From: Notolepis coatsorum
Lineage: Eukaryota > Chordata > Actinopteri > Aulopiformes > Paralepididae
Length of the DNA stretch: 64,000 bases
Assembly: GCA_963971535.1 (NCBI GenBank)
Contig: OZ020593.1
Location: 21,471,221-21,535,220, forward strand
Direction: 5' to 3'
In this document: one piece after another, positions 48,526 to 58,630 of the stretch
How the letters are laid out: the number at the start of each line of letters is the position of its first letter
Position numbering within the stretch: the first letter of the stretch is position 1
Notes under the pieces: generated by a model
Seen by the model: the letters and a program-made list of their open reading frames with translations, nothing else
What the model was told of the DNA's origin: nothing
The model's database searches: none
Program-made: the position numbers and the translations under genes

Positions 48526-49077
48526 GTTTTGTTTTTGTTTGTTTTGTTCTTCTTGGGTATATGTGCAATGGAACCGTGTTTGGCTGTGCAATCTCAGCAC
48601 CACCATACTTATTATCAGGCAGCTGTCACGAGGAGGAGTTTGCACGGCTCCTAGCAGAGACTGGTGCAGCTGTGCAGTATATTATATTATATTGCAATGT
48701 GTAGAAATGCTCAGTAATAAGTACGTCTCAACTGTCCCCATCTCTGAATTTATGCTGTCCCCCCCCCCCCCCCCCCCCCAACAGTGTGTGTGGCTGTTGT
48801 GGTCGTGATAATGATGGTGTCGACTCGAGACTCCAGTGGTCGATCTCCTAAAACTCAGAGGGATGTCTAATGTCTGTAAAACTGGTGTACTTACTTGTGA
48901 CTGGTTACATGATTAAAAAAAGAAAAGCCGGCTCTTTCATTTGCATGTTCCGTTTGGTGGGTTTTTCATTTTTCCAAATGATTTAATTGGATGAGAGAGC
49001 GTGGCAAGGAAACGGAAACAACAACTGTGTGTCAATCTGCCTCTAAAACACATTAGCCTACGGCGCCATGTGGTCAA

Positions 49078-49290
49078 GAGTCAAGTCAAGAGTTTTTATT
49101 TGTCACGGCATACAAGGCATACAGTGAAATGCGGGGGGTCATGCCCGCAGCGATTGTGCAATAATACAAAATAGAATAAGACATAACAGGTATAATGTAC
49201 ATACGTTTAAAAAAAAAAGCATGGTAAAAGACATGTTGAGGTCCTGCGATAGTGCAATACAGTGTTAAGCTACGGATGAGGCACTAGGTC
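49078..49290 (-). mobile_element. LINE 3'-end fragment
   Basis: Plus strand aagagtttttatttgtcacg, gcatacagtgaaatgcg and gtgcaataatacaaaata, the antisense of a common fish non-LTR 3' UTR. Confidence 0.45.
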
Positions 49291-49641
49291 ATCCTCTTAA
49301 AGGGGCACTTCATAAAAAAACAAAAAACAATACGGATTGATTTTGCACATCATCTCACACATCCAAAGACTAAGCGGTTTTGCACACATTCACTCAGTTT
49401 AGACGGAAGTAGGCCTACATGAGTTTGAATATGGCCACCAGTGATGTCATCGAGGACACCGAAGCCTTGTGTCGTGTTAATTACAGCTCCATGAAACGAT
49501 AAGGTAGCAGTCCCTATAAGACGAGGCGTTGCTATTTTCTCATCTGCATCTTTTCACAGAGCTGTAATTGTCACAAGGGTTCAACGTCCCGTCCCCGATG
49601 ACATCACTGGTGGCCACATCATTCACTCCTCGATAACTGTC

Positions 49642-50129
49642 TTTTTTTTTTTTGATCCACTTTTTCTCCCATTTTTCTATATTTTCTCCCATCCCAATTT
49701 CGTATCATCCAATTCAACCCTCCCCTGTCACGAACGCTGTTTCTTGCCTCCCACAAGCCGGCTGCAATGTGGACTAAGTCATACATAGCACAAGTCCCCT
49801 CCGGTACTTGAGGTAACAGCAGTCGCATCTTTTCACCTGCGCAGCTCGATCTCTCAGTGTCGAGGAGTAACGCGTGGGAGGCTCACGCTGCCCCCGACAC
49901 TTCCTGATTCTACTGCGCAGGCGCACCAACCGACTTGTAGGAGTCGCTTGTTCACAACGTTCGATCCCCACCCTTCAGTTTTCCCTCCCCGTAATACGGC
50001 CAATGTGTATTACTGCGGACGACCAGCCAAACTGAAAAACAATGTGGAGAGCTGGATTCGAACACGCGAATCCTAGCGTCTCCACACTGGTGGCGAGTGC
50101 CTTAGACCACTACACCACCTAGCCGCCCT
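49642..50129 (-). mobile_element. tRNA-derived SINE family B, minus strand, 17-bp target duplication
   Basis: Flanked by ACTCCTCGATAACTGTC (49625-49641 and 50130-50146). T-run then gatccactttttctcccatt at the left; actacaccacctagccgcc at the right. Close to the 43975 copy. Confidence 0.93.
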
Positions 50130-50442
50130 ACTCCTCGATAACTGTCAAACTAAATGCATGTGGTGCAAATTCGGATGTGTGTGTGAGATCTATGCACGAG
50201 ATCAATCAGACAACACGATCTTAGCTGACCTCATTGGTGTCGTTCTCACATCGTGGTGGCCTCTCTCTCTCTCTCTCTCTCTCTCTCATACTGCCGGATA
50301 TCGCAGCGTAGTATGTGAGGTATGTTGTAACCGAGCAGCTGTGCGAGAGGTTACTGATTTTGGGGTATAAGTTGGAAGAAAAAGTCCATAAACTGACTGT
50401 GCTGTGAGAGAGTCTAGAACGAATAGTGTAACACAGTGAATG

Positions 50443-51240
50443 AATCAATGAAAACTTTATTTAACAGATTGCAGAATGGGTACAATACAGTACGGCTCAA
50501 TATACACACAATTGTTAAGGGGATGCAGACCAGAGAAAGACGTTTATCAGGGCGGCTAAGTGGCGCAGTGGGCAAGGCGCTCGCCACTAACGCAGGAGAT
50601 GCTGGGTTCGAGCCCAGCTCTCTGTGTTGCTTCCGGCTTGGCTGGTCGTTCATACTAATACAATTGGCAGTATTAGGGGGTGGGAAAGCCGGTGGGTGGG
50701 GATCGGACGTTGTGGACGGCGACTCCTACAGGTCGGTTGGTGCGCCTGTACAGCAGAATCAGGAAGCAACGGGGGCAGCGTGAGCCTCCCACGCGTTACT
50801 CCTCGCCACTGAGAGATCGCGCTGTGCAGGTGAAAAGATGCGACGGCTGCCTCCTCGTGTACCGGAGGGGACACGTGATGCAAGGCTTCGTCCTCACTGC
50901 AGCCGACCAGTGGGAGGCATAGTCTAGCAACGTTCGAGATTGGGGAGGGTAGAATTGGACAATACGAAATTGGGATGGGAGAAAAAATAGAAAATGGGGA
51001 GAAAAAGTAGATCCAAAAAAGAAAGCGAAAGACGTTTGTCTTGTTTACATCAGGGTCCCCCATTTTCAATTCATAGTGACATTTATGACATACACATCAT
51101 ACATGACATGACATTTATGGCATAGGGACATGCATGACATACAGGTATATAGTACTGTTACATTTGTGACATATACGATATGCAAATATACAGTACTGTT
51201 ACCCATAGATCCTAACAGAAAATATATACATACTTCTGTT
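50443..51240 (-). mobile_element. TCAA-tailed repeat, copy 3, split by a SINE
   Basis: gaatcaatgaaaactttatt and gatgcagaccagagaaagac lie left of the SINE; tcttgtttacatcagggtcc and ttttcaattcatagtgaca lie right of it, exactly continuing the 5520-5700 copy. Confidence 0.75.
50550..51024 (+). mobile_element. tRNA-derived SINE family B nested in the TCAA-tailed repeat
   Basis: Head gggcggctaagtggcgcagt then gggcaaggcgctc, B box gggttcgagcccagc, tail agtagatccaaaaaa. The GAAAGACGTTT duplication is visible on both sides (50534 and 51028). Confidence 0.88.
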
Positions 51241-52780
51241 ACTGAAGTAGGTCAGAGATACAGACTCTCTCACCCACTGTTGGCAGTGGATCTGTTTTCA
51301 AAACGCAGTGGGAGGGAAAAATACTAAATGTAATTAGTTCGCCTCGGGTGTTTATGATAAACGAGGTCGATATTATTCAGAACATCACAATATCTCAGCA
51401 GCAGCAGCCTCATCTCTATTGGGAGTAATACGAGTAAATTCTGTGGACCAGACCAGACGCTACTCATTGATTCGGGGTACCGGCACCTATTGCATTGCAT
51501 GCTGGGCAAAAATGATCTAATTGGACCCATGTGTATGTGTGTGTGTGTGTGCAGAGTGTGGAGAGTGTGGAGAGTGTGTAGGGTGGGGTTGTGTTACACA
51601 GAGAGAGAGAGAGAGAGAGAGAGATGTTTATCCGTTACTTCAATATACACAGAAAAGGGACCGAGTGCGAGAGCAAGTGGGCAGCTATGATGTCATCTGA
51701 AGCCCCCTGCCAATGCTGTATCCAGCCACCCAGACAGAGAGAGGAGGCAGACAGGGAGAGGAGGAGGAGGAGAGAAACAGCAGGAGGGAGAAGAACACGA
51801 CCCTGCCGGCGAGAGGATATTCATTGATCATCCTCTGTAAGACAGCAGCAGTGGCACACTGTATATGAGGCAGGTAAGAGAGAGGGTCATACTTCTATCT
51901 TGCTCTGTTTAAAGAGGGATCAGCTTATGGGTACATTTCTCTCTCTCACACGCACAAACACACACACACACACAGCTGCAGCTTCTGCATCGGTCCACCA
52001 TATCAAAACACTAGCATGTGTTCTACTACATGTGTGTGTGTGTGTGTGTCCGTGTGCACAAGTGTACCCTGTAACCACTGCATGATCATGGGCTGCTTTA
52101 TTATATTCACCGGCACAGGTATAAATAGAACTGAAATACTTATTGGAAAGATGTAAGTGAACTGTCATCATTAGAGCACCATACTCTGCTGTTCGGTACC
52201 TGAAATGAACTGTAAATATGTGGGTATTAGTGAATAAATCTTCTTTTTTTTCTATAGAATAATTCGAGGACTCTGATTATTACAGTGTGCTCCACATAGG
52301 AGCCAGGGAGGCACATTTATCATAATAATGAATCTGGAGTCTGGCTTTGACCGAGATGCCCGCCCCCCCCCCCCCCTTGCTGTGTCCTCTCCAGTGTGAT
52401 AGGATGGGTGTGGCAGATAGCAAAACAGACCCATCATCGTTCCCGCCCCTGTGATTAATTAACATTACCGGCGCTCGTAGTGTAGTGATCACACACTCTG
52501 TATTCAAACTAAAGGCAGCTTCGTGTGATGTCATCATCACCATCATCCACACGGAAGGAAGGTCAGACAGTCTACCTCGGGGAGGAGGACATGTTCTAAT
52601 CTGTTCTAATGAGCCGGGATAATGACCAATTATACATGGAAATGTCTGCGTCGGTGCTGGTAGGGAAATTCCATCGTAGACAACCTCCTGCAACGAAAAA
52701 CAAGGTGTCTGGCTCGATCCAGTGGCACGTTAGGATTCATAGATTCAGTCCCGTGGGTGCACTGGAACATGTGTGTGTCC
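51240..52780. other. Intergenic with short microsatellites
   Basis: Holds (GA)n at 51600-51624, purine-rich gaggaggagg at 51755-51775, CA/GT runs at 51955-52050 and a C-run near 52362-52377. Open frames here are short and unrecognised. Confidence 0.4.
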
Positions 52781-52782
52781 TG

Positions 52783-53297
52783 TAGGGCTGTCCCCGACTA
52801 AGGATTTGGATGGTCGACTATGATTGGCCAAAATTTGCCGTTAGTCGACTATTGGTCGACTAAAAAAAAGTATAATATTTAAAAAAAAAAGATTTTTTAA
52901 ATTTTTTAAATGTTTTATCATTCCATTTGGGCTGTGGGGGGTGCTTAATGTCTGAAGGAGTCGACTGAAGGCTTCTTGTCCTCTGCAAAAGCATGGAATT
53001 GGTCCACTGATGGACACATCTTGATATTTGTCTAGTCTAGTGTGTTCATTAGATGGGTGAAATCCTCTTTCAGTGCCTCTGTGCCTGTTTTCGTAGGCAG
53101 TTAGCCTCTGGTATGCGTGCCATTAGCGTTAGCCACGCTTCTAGGCCTCTTTTCTTTTGGAAAGAATGATAAAAAAAATATAAATAAAAAAAATATTATA
53201 AATATATATATATTTTTTTATATATATTCGACTAAGAGGTTGGCAGTCGACTACGGCTCCTTTCGACCGATTACTCGACTAATAGGGGTCAGCCCTA
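52783..53297 (+). mobile_element. hAT-type element, copy 3 (uninterrupted, 515 bp)
   Basis: Ends TAGGGCTGTCCCCGACTAAG and GGGGTCAGCCCTA. The 8-bp flanks gtgtcctg and atgtcatg match at 6 of 8. The single internal TTAA (52948) is the empty site for the insertions seen in copies 1 and 2. Confidence 0.88.
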
Positions 53298-53299
53298 AT

Positions 53300-54770
53300 G
53301 TCATGTCAGCGGCCGACGGGACACCTGTGTGACGTGTCTCAGCCCGTAGTAGAAGCGATCCACAAACAAGCAGATTGGATTCCGCCGGCTTTAGTCATGA
53401 ATGTGTCATGTTCCAGATGACCGACACTTGAGAGTGATTTCCCCAGTTGTATCCGGGGAGTGTCCGCTGGTCACCCCTCCCTTCTGGGATCAGTGGGTCA
53501 CCTGTATGGTGTCTCCCTCCGCAGGGCTGAAAAAGAGAGATGTTTACCAGTGCAGTGATGAAAAACCTGCGACGGTCACTCGTAAACTGTCTCTTGGAGA
53601 ACTACCAAAGGAGACCGCCATGATTTGATGGATGCTGAGAGCCTTACTGCATTATATTCCATTATATTTTGTGTCAGCGAGTACCTGCATGTTGTCTTTC
53701 ACATAAATAAAGACATTTCCACCTTAAATTGATGCAGAAAAGGCACAAATTGGTGCAGAAAAGTACAGCAGAATGCAGGAAGTTAAGTGTTTGATGCTCA
53801 AAATGTCCAGGGGGAGGACCCCCAGCCAGGCCCCCCACTTAAAGTGTCCCCCGCAAAGTTGAAACCAAAGCTACGCCCCCATGCCAGTATACGCTGTGAA
53901 AAGGTGTGCGGTATGACCATTAAAGATTGGATCTAGGTGTAACGGAGGTACCGCGTTTCTATCCACAGTCACGATGGACAGTGTTGTGAAGTGGCTGTGG
54001 ACGTTAAGCGGTACTGCAAGTAAACTCACTCCCCAGATGCGTCCAGACACATTACCAAGAAGTGAATTCACCTCTTGGTCTAGTGGTCTGTGATGCCGCC
54101 CGCGGCGTGGGAGACCGGGGTTCAACTCCCACTCAGGGCGATCCCTTAACAGGGGTCGAATAGAAACACAACGCAGAGCAATACGACACCGGTTACATAA
54201 GTATATTTTTAAATCCTATTCGGGTATGGGGATGTGTGCGTCTGTCATCCTTTTCTGAGTGGTATGACCACCCTGCGGCACCAAGATTAGACGTTTCCTG
54301 TGGGTACTGGTGGTAACTGAGAGGTAGCTCACCGAGAGAGAGGCAGCTCACCTATCTCGATTGTCATCTTCACAGAGGCCAACCTTTAATTGGCTTCTTC
54401 TTCTCCCGCTTCCACCCCCAGGCTCCACTTCAGTCCGTCATCCTGAGTGACAGCGCGTGTCTTGGCAGGTAACCCGTCAGCGGAAGACGACGTCACGACG
54501 CAAACACGACGGCGGTGATCGGAAGACCTCCTCGGCTGGACAGAGGCCTGCAGCATGTGACTCAGAAAGGCCTTGTGTTGTTTGTCAAAGTGAAGCTTTG
54601 ACCCCCACGGAAGACGCTGTGCGTTGTGGGTGACGGTCTGCTGCCGCGAGGAACGACTCTCTCCCTCCAGGCGACTCCTCTCCGGCACCGAAGGCAAACA
54701 GAACCAACCCCTTCGTCTCTCTGTGAACCCGTGCATTTTCAAAGGCTAAGCTCGGCGCGGTAAATATTTA
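53300..54770. other. Intergenic with a tRNA-like remnant
   Basis: At 54071-54140 cctcttggtctagtggtctg and gggttcaactcccactcagg resemble A and B boxes, but the T-stem does not pair and there is no clear anticodon arm. A gggggcgtagctttggtttc block (53860-53880, minus) recalls 27262 and 43063. The rest is unrecognised. Confidence 0.4.
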
Positions 54771-54797
54771 TAGTGTGCGTCTGTTTGCTCCGAGAAA

Positions 54798-54834
<37 letters not shown>

Positions 54835-55141
54835 GGAGGGGGAGAGAGGGAGAGAAAGGAGTGGAAGTCCAGAAGAGGGGGACACACCAACGCGTGAGGA
54901 AAAAGAGGCGGCGAGGGTGGCGGGAAGGAAAGACAGGGTGTGTGTGTGTGTGTCTCGGCAGCCCAGTTATGACTCTGCGTGACCTTTCAACTCGCGGTGG
55001 CCCCTTGTGAAGCTCCGCGGGCAGGGTTGAATGTCAGGCCGCTGTGGTCTGCGGTCTCTGGAGGAGACAGGAGGAAACACAACCAAGAAGTCACACTCTT
55101 TCTTCTCCGCCCCCGTCTCGCTCGCCAACTCTGGCTTTTCA

Positions 55142-55174
<33 letters not shown>

Positions 55175-55560
55175 GCTTCGCCGCGGGCAGAGGGCTCTGA
55201 CAGGAGGGAAACTCGCATAAACACATTCTGGGGAAAGACTATAACTCACGCACACACAATTACAGTACATGTGCTCAGAGACATTATGCTAAACTCAGCG
55301 AAGGCCTGAGTCAGAGGAGCGACATTGTTCGGCGGGCGAGAGTCAGTGAGAGTCAGCGCGCTGATCATGTCTGTCCTCTCTGTGTCACCTACACTAGTGG
55401 CCGTCATGTCTGTCCGTCTTTCTCTCTGAGTAACACCTATCGCTAGTATATAGAGTGTATGACTTCACCGTGTGTCCTCACGTGTGCATCGGAGAGCTTA
55501 TTCTTCCGTGCACGCGTATGATTGATGCGTCTGTCTCCTCCTAACCTGTGTCTAAAAAAC
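54770..55560. other. GC-rich region upstream of the small ORF
   Basis: CA and GA runs at 54800-54860, a purine block to 54940, then moderately GC-rich unique sequence with CT runs (55140-55180). It could hold the promoter of the 55586 ORF, but no motif is decisive. Confidence 0.35.
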
Positions 55561-55585
55561 CCACCCCAAAAAAACCACCGCCGCC

Positions 55586-55846
55586 ATGGGCTGCGCCATG
55601 TGTTTGCAGCTGGTGGACATGTGGACCGTGTCGGTCAGCCGCTCCGCCCACAGGGCCATGGAGCTCACCACCGCCTACCCGGAGGCGCTGCAGCAGGGAG
55701 GCTACCACCGGGTGACGGGACTCCACTACATGATGTCGTCCTTCTCGGACGCGGAGGACTGCTGTGACGACAGCATGAGCACCACCGGGAGCTCGCACTC
55801 GCACACCACAGACTGGCAGGGAGGCGCGCAGGGGAGCGACGACTGA
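55586..55846 (+). CDS. Unrecognised single-exon small protein, 86 codons, MGCAMC N-terminus
   Basis: I do not recognise this protein. The start sits in a near-ideal context (gccgccATGG). An in-frame TAA at 55553 and no AG between it and the ATG argue for this start. The N-terminus M-G-C-A-M-C fits dual N-myristoylation (Gly2) and palmitoylation (Cys3, Cys6), so a membrane-anchored cytosolic peptide is plausible. Residues 7-45 are mixed and perhaps folded (LQLVDMW, HRAMELTTAYPEAL, GLHYMMSSFSD); then an acidic DAEDCCDD and a Ser/Thr/His tail. The stop is followed 150 bp later by AATAAA (about 55998), consistent with a short 3' UTR. The local sequence is GC-rich and free of recognisable repeats, unlike its surroundings. 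It could instead be a chance ORF in a GC-rich 5' region. Confidence 0.5.
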   Translation: MGCAMCLQLVDMWTVSVSRSAHRAMELTTAYPEALQQGGYHRVTGLHYMMSSFSDAEDCCDDSMSTTGSSHSHTTDWQGGAQGSDD

Positions 55847-55997
55847 CCGAGCGACCGAGCGACCGACTCCGCCCCGAAACCGAACAGCTGAAAGATGTCT
55901 AAATTCGGTTGTGATACAACTGTGTGATGCATTATAAATACACATTAGATACACACATCTGTGCTGGCAACACTACACAAGTGTAAGTGGTGAATAT

Positions 55998-56003
55998 GAA
56001 TAA
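55998..56003 (+). terminator. AATAAA polyadenylation signal after the small ORF
   Basis: A canonical AATAAA (in gaatatgaataaactc) 150 bp after the stop of the 86-codon ORF, followed by a GT/G-rich stretch (ctctgttgcggggg) suited to a downstream element. Confidence 0.5.
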
Positions 56004-56575
56004 ACTCTGTTGCGGGGGAGGAGGAAGTTATATTATTCACTGTTTTTTTCTTCTGTTTAAGTACAACTTGTTTAAATGTGTGTGTGTGGGGGGACTGGCT
56101 GTATATTTATTCAGCTTACTGATTCACTGCTCTGACATCCTGTCATCCGACAAAGTGCTCCATCACACGGCTGTACTATGATAACATGATTGTGTTAAGA
56201 TCCCCAGAACTTGAAATCGGGGTGTGGGCGCTTAGCGGAAATCTACTGAGCGGCCCCTCTCTGCAGAGTCATCGACGTCGTGCACCACACAACCACATCC
56301 CTTCGCTCTGTAGGAATGATCTTGACAGAATGACGTCCATTTGAACACACGACGACCACGCTTTTGATCAAAGGATAAAAAGTTAATAAATAGTTATGAT
56401 CAGTAACGCTGGTGCAAAAACTATACCTTTGTGGCAACCTTTGCAGAAAAGTCAGGTGGATTTTGTGTGAAAAATTACATTTATTCATAATAATTACATT
56501 GTTACCTATTTATTCTTTGCATAATCACAGGTTTCCAGTGTGTTTTACGCGGTTCCATGTACAGTTACATTTAGC

Positions 56576-56758
56576 TAAGAGCAAAGCGGGGCTCGCAACT
56601 CACTTGTATAGTTCCAAGGTGTTTTAATAGACAAAAAAAGGCAGTAGATGCGACGTTTCGACTACCGGTCTTCCTCGAAACGTCGCATCTACTGCCTTTT
56701 TTTGTCTATTAAAACACCTTGGAACTACAAGTGAGTTGCGAGCCCCGCTTTGTTCTTA
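56576..56758. mobile_element. 183-bp near-perfect hairpin
   Basis: Arms of ~80 bp: gcggggctcgcaactcactt, ttccaaggtgttttaataga, aaaaaggcagtagatgcgac are all mirrored to the right with one or two indels; the loop is about 15 bp (ctaccggtcttcct). Most likely a fold-back MITE. Confidence 0.85.
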
Positions 56759-56817
56759 TGTATTACTGTTTTTACAGTTTGGCTCAGCACCAACAAACGG
56801 AGGATGTGCGTTATTTA

Positions 56818-56966
56818 TTTTTTTACATTTAGCTGACACTTTCATCCAAAGTGGCTTACAAATTGTGAACATGTCAGCAGAGCAGGAAGGGGGAGCGGGA
56901 ATCGAACCGGGAACCTCTGGATTCCCAGACGACTGCTCTACCTCCTGAGCCACTGTCGCCCCCCAA
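56818..56966 (-). mobile_element. tRNA-derived SINE, minus strand
   Basis: On minus: ggggggcgacagtggctcag, gaggtagagcagtcgtctgg, ttcccggttcgattcccgct, then a tail with gccactttggatgaaagtgt and cagctaaatgtaaa, the common fish SINE/LINE 3' end. Confidence 0.75.
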
Positions 56967-57084
56967 AATAGTAAAATACAGTACAAAGGTTAGTATTCTC
57001 CAAGGAATCACATCGCATAGTAGTAATGTACATAATAGTAAAAGACAGTCAAAAAGGTTATCGTTTGAAGAGGTGTGTTTTTAG

Positions 57085-57440
57085 TCGATGGCTGCAATTT
57101 GTAACTGGCCCTGGTAAATGTCCAACCCGCCCCACCCTCCGATGTGCAGTTTCTTCCCCCTCGAATGTATATATTTTCTTTTAGGATCTCTGTCTCTTAA
57201 ACAGTACTGTATATATTTGTATATCTTGTATGTCATAAATGTCTGGATGTAACAGTACTGTATATCTCTGTATGTCATAAATGTCATCGATGAATTGAAA
57301 ATGGGGGACCCTGATGTGAACAAGACGAAAGTCTTTCTCTGGTCTGCATCCCCATAACAATTGTGTGTATTGAGCCGTATACTGTGTATTGTACCCATTC
57401 TGCAATCTGTTAATAACGTTTTCAATCAATCAATGTGTGT
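57085..57440 (+). mobile_element. TCAA-tailed repeat, copy 4
   Basis: tgaattgaaaatgggggacc, aagacgaaagtctttctctg, gtacccattctgcaatctgt, then taataacgttttcaatcaat. Same family as 5511 and 50443 in the opposite orientation. Confidence 0.7.
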
Positions 57441-57946
57441 GGAGCGAGGACAGAGAATAGCATGCTTCTCTTTGATGACCAACCCAGGAGCTCAGATAGG
57501 AGTGGGTCTGAGGGGGCCAGAAGATGCAGAGCTCAGGGGTCTTGACTGAGGGTGTGTAGTTGGAGACCATTGACTGGAGGTAGGTGGGAGCCGCTCCCCT
57601 CACATGTGCTTACATTTAAGATGTAGACACATTTTCATGTGAAATTTCACATGAAACATCATCATCATCGCAGGTCGTGGTTCTAACACATTCGTATGCC
57701 ATGTGTAGTAGACCCAATATGACACACACTCCACCCAACCCGTCCTCCAGCTCCTATACAAACCTACATGAGACCAACACCTCAGGGCTCAGGCTATGAC
57801 CTGCCGCTTTGTAAATTCCGTGACCGGAGGACACACACTTAATTATTGGCACATCAGAGACACACCCGAGCGTGCCGTGCAGGCATGTGTGTTGACATAT
57901 TAATGGAATGAAAAAATGCATCGACCTGTCAAAAAAAGAGACAGGG

Positions 57947-57987
57947 GGGGGGGGGGGGGGGGGATACTTTCACACACACACACACAC

Positions 57988-58030
<43 letters not shown>

Positions 58031-58084
58031 CACACACACACACACACAGTCACACACACACACGCACACACACCTACACACAGT

Positions 58085-58116
<32 letters not shown>

Positions 58117-58231
58117 CACACACACACACACACACAGTCACACACACACACAGTCACACACACACACACACAGTCACACACACGCACACACACCTACACA
58201 CAGTCACACACACGCACACACACACACACAC

Positions 58232-58328
<97 letters not shown>
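57947..58328. repeat. G-run and ~365-bp CA tract upstream of ptges
   Basis: About 16 G, then (CA)n with scattered gca, gtc and cct interruptions, ending in a pure (CA)n of ~47 units at 58328, 195 bp before the ptges ATG. Confidence 0.97.
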
Positions 58329-58329
<1 letters not shown>

Positions 58330-58522
58330 CGCGTCACTGTATGAAAAAAACCGTGAACGGTGAAAGTGTTTGGAGGCTTGGCTGAAGTCGCATTCTTCAC
58401 TTTCTCCGGCGCCGCCGCAGAGCGCACTACATCAAGTCTGACCCACGGACGAGTCTGACCTGCTAGACACTATATCAAGAGTTTTTATTTATTTATTTAT
58501 TTTTGTATAAAACAAATCGACT

Positions 58523-58630
58523 ATGATAAGGAACGAGGTGTTCTCCTGTTTTGTTTTCTATGGCACACTTCTCGTGTTGAAGATGTACACTATAGCGGTG
58601 ATCACGGGACAAGTGAGGCTCCGGAAAAAG
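58523..58630 (+). CDS. ptges: ptges exon 1
   Basis: The ATG lies in gactATGA. The exon encodes TM1 (FSCFVFYGTLLVLKMYTIAV) and the ITGQVRLRKK loop start. The donor gtgagt follows AAAAAG. It ends in phase 0 after 36 codons. Confidence 0.94.

Noticed and set aside
54071-54140. tRNA gene
   Set aside because: A/B-box-like words are present but the T-stem and acceptor do not pair properly; more likely a SINE remnant.
57908-58363. ORFs rich in His-Thr or Cys-Val (also at 22608-23074 and 27765-28055)
   Set aside because: Translations of CA/GT/CT microsatellites.
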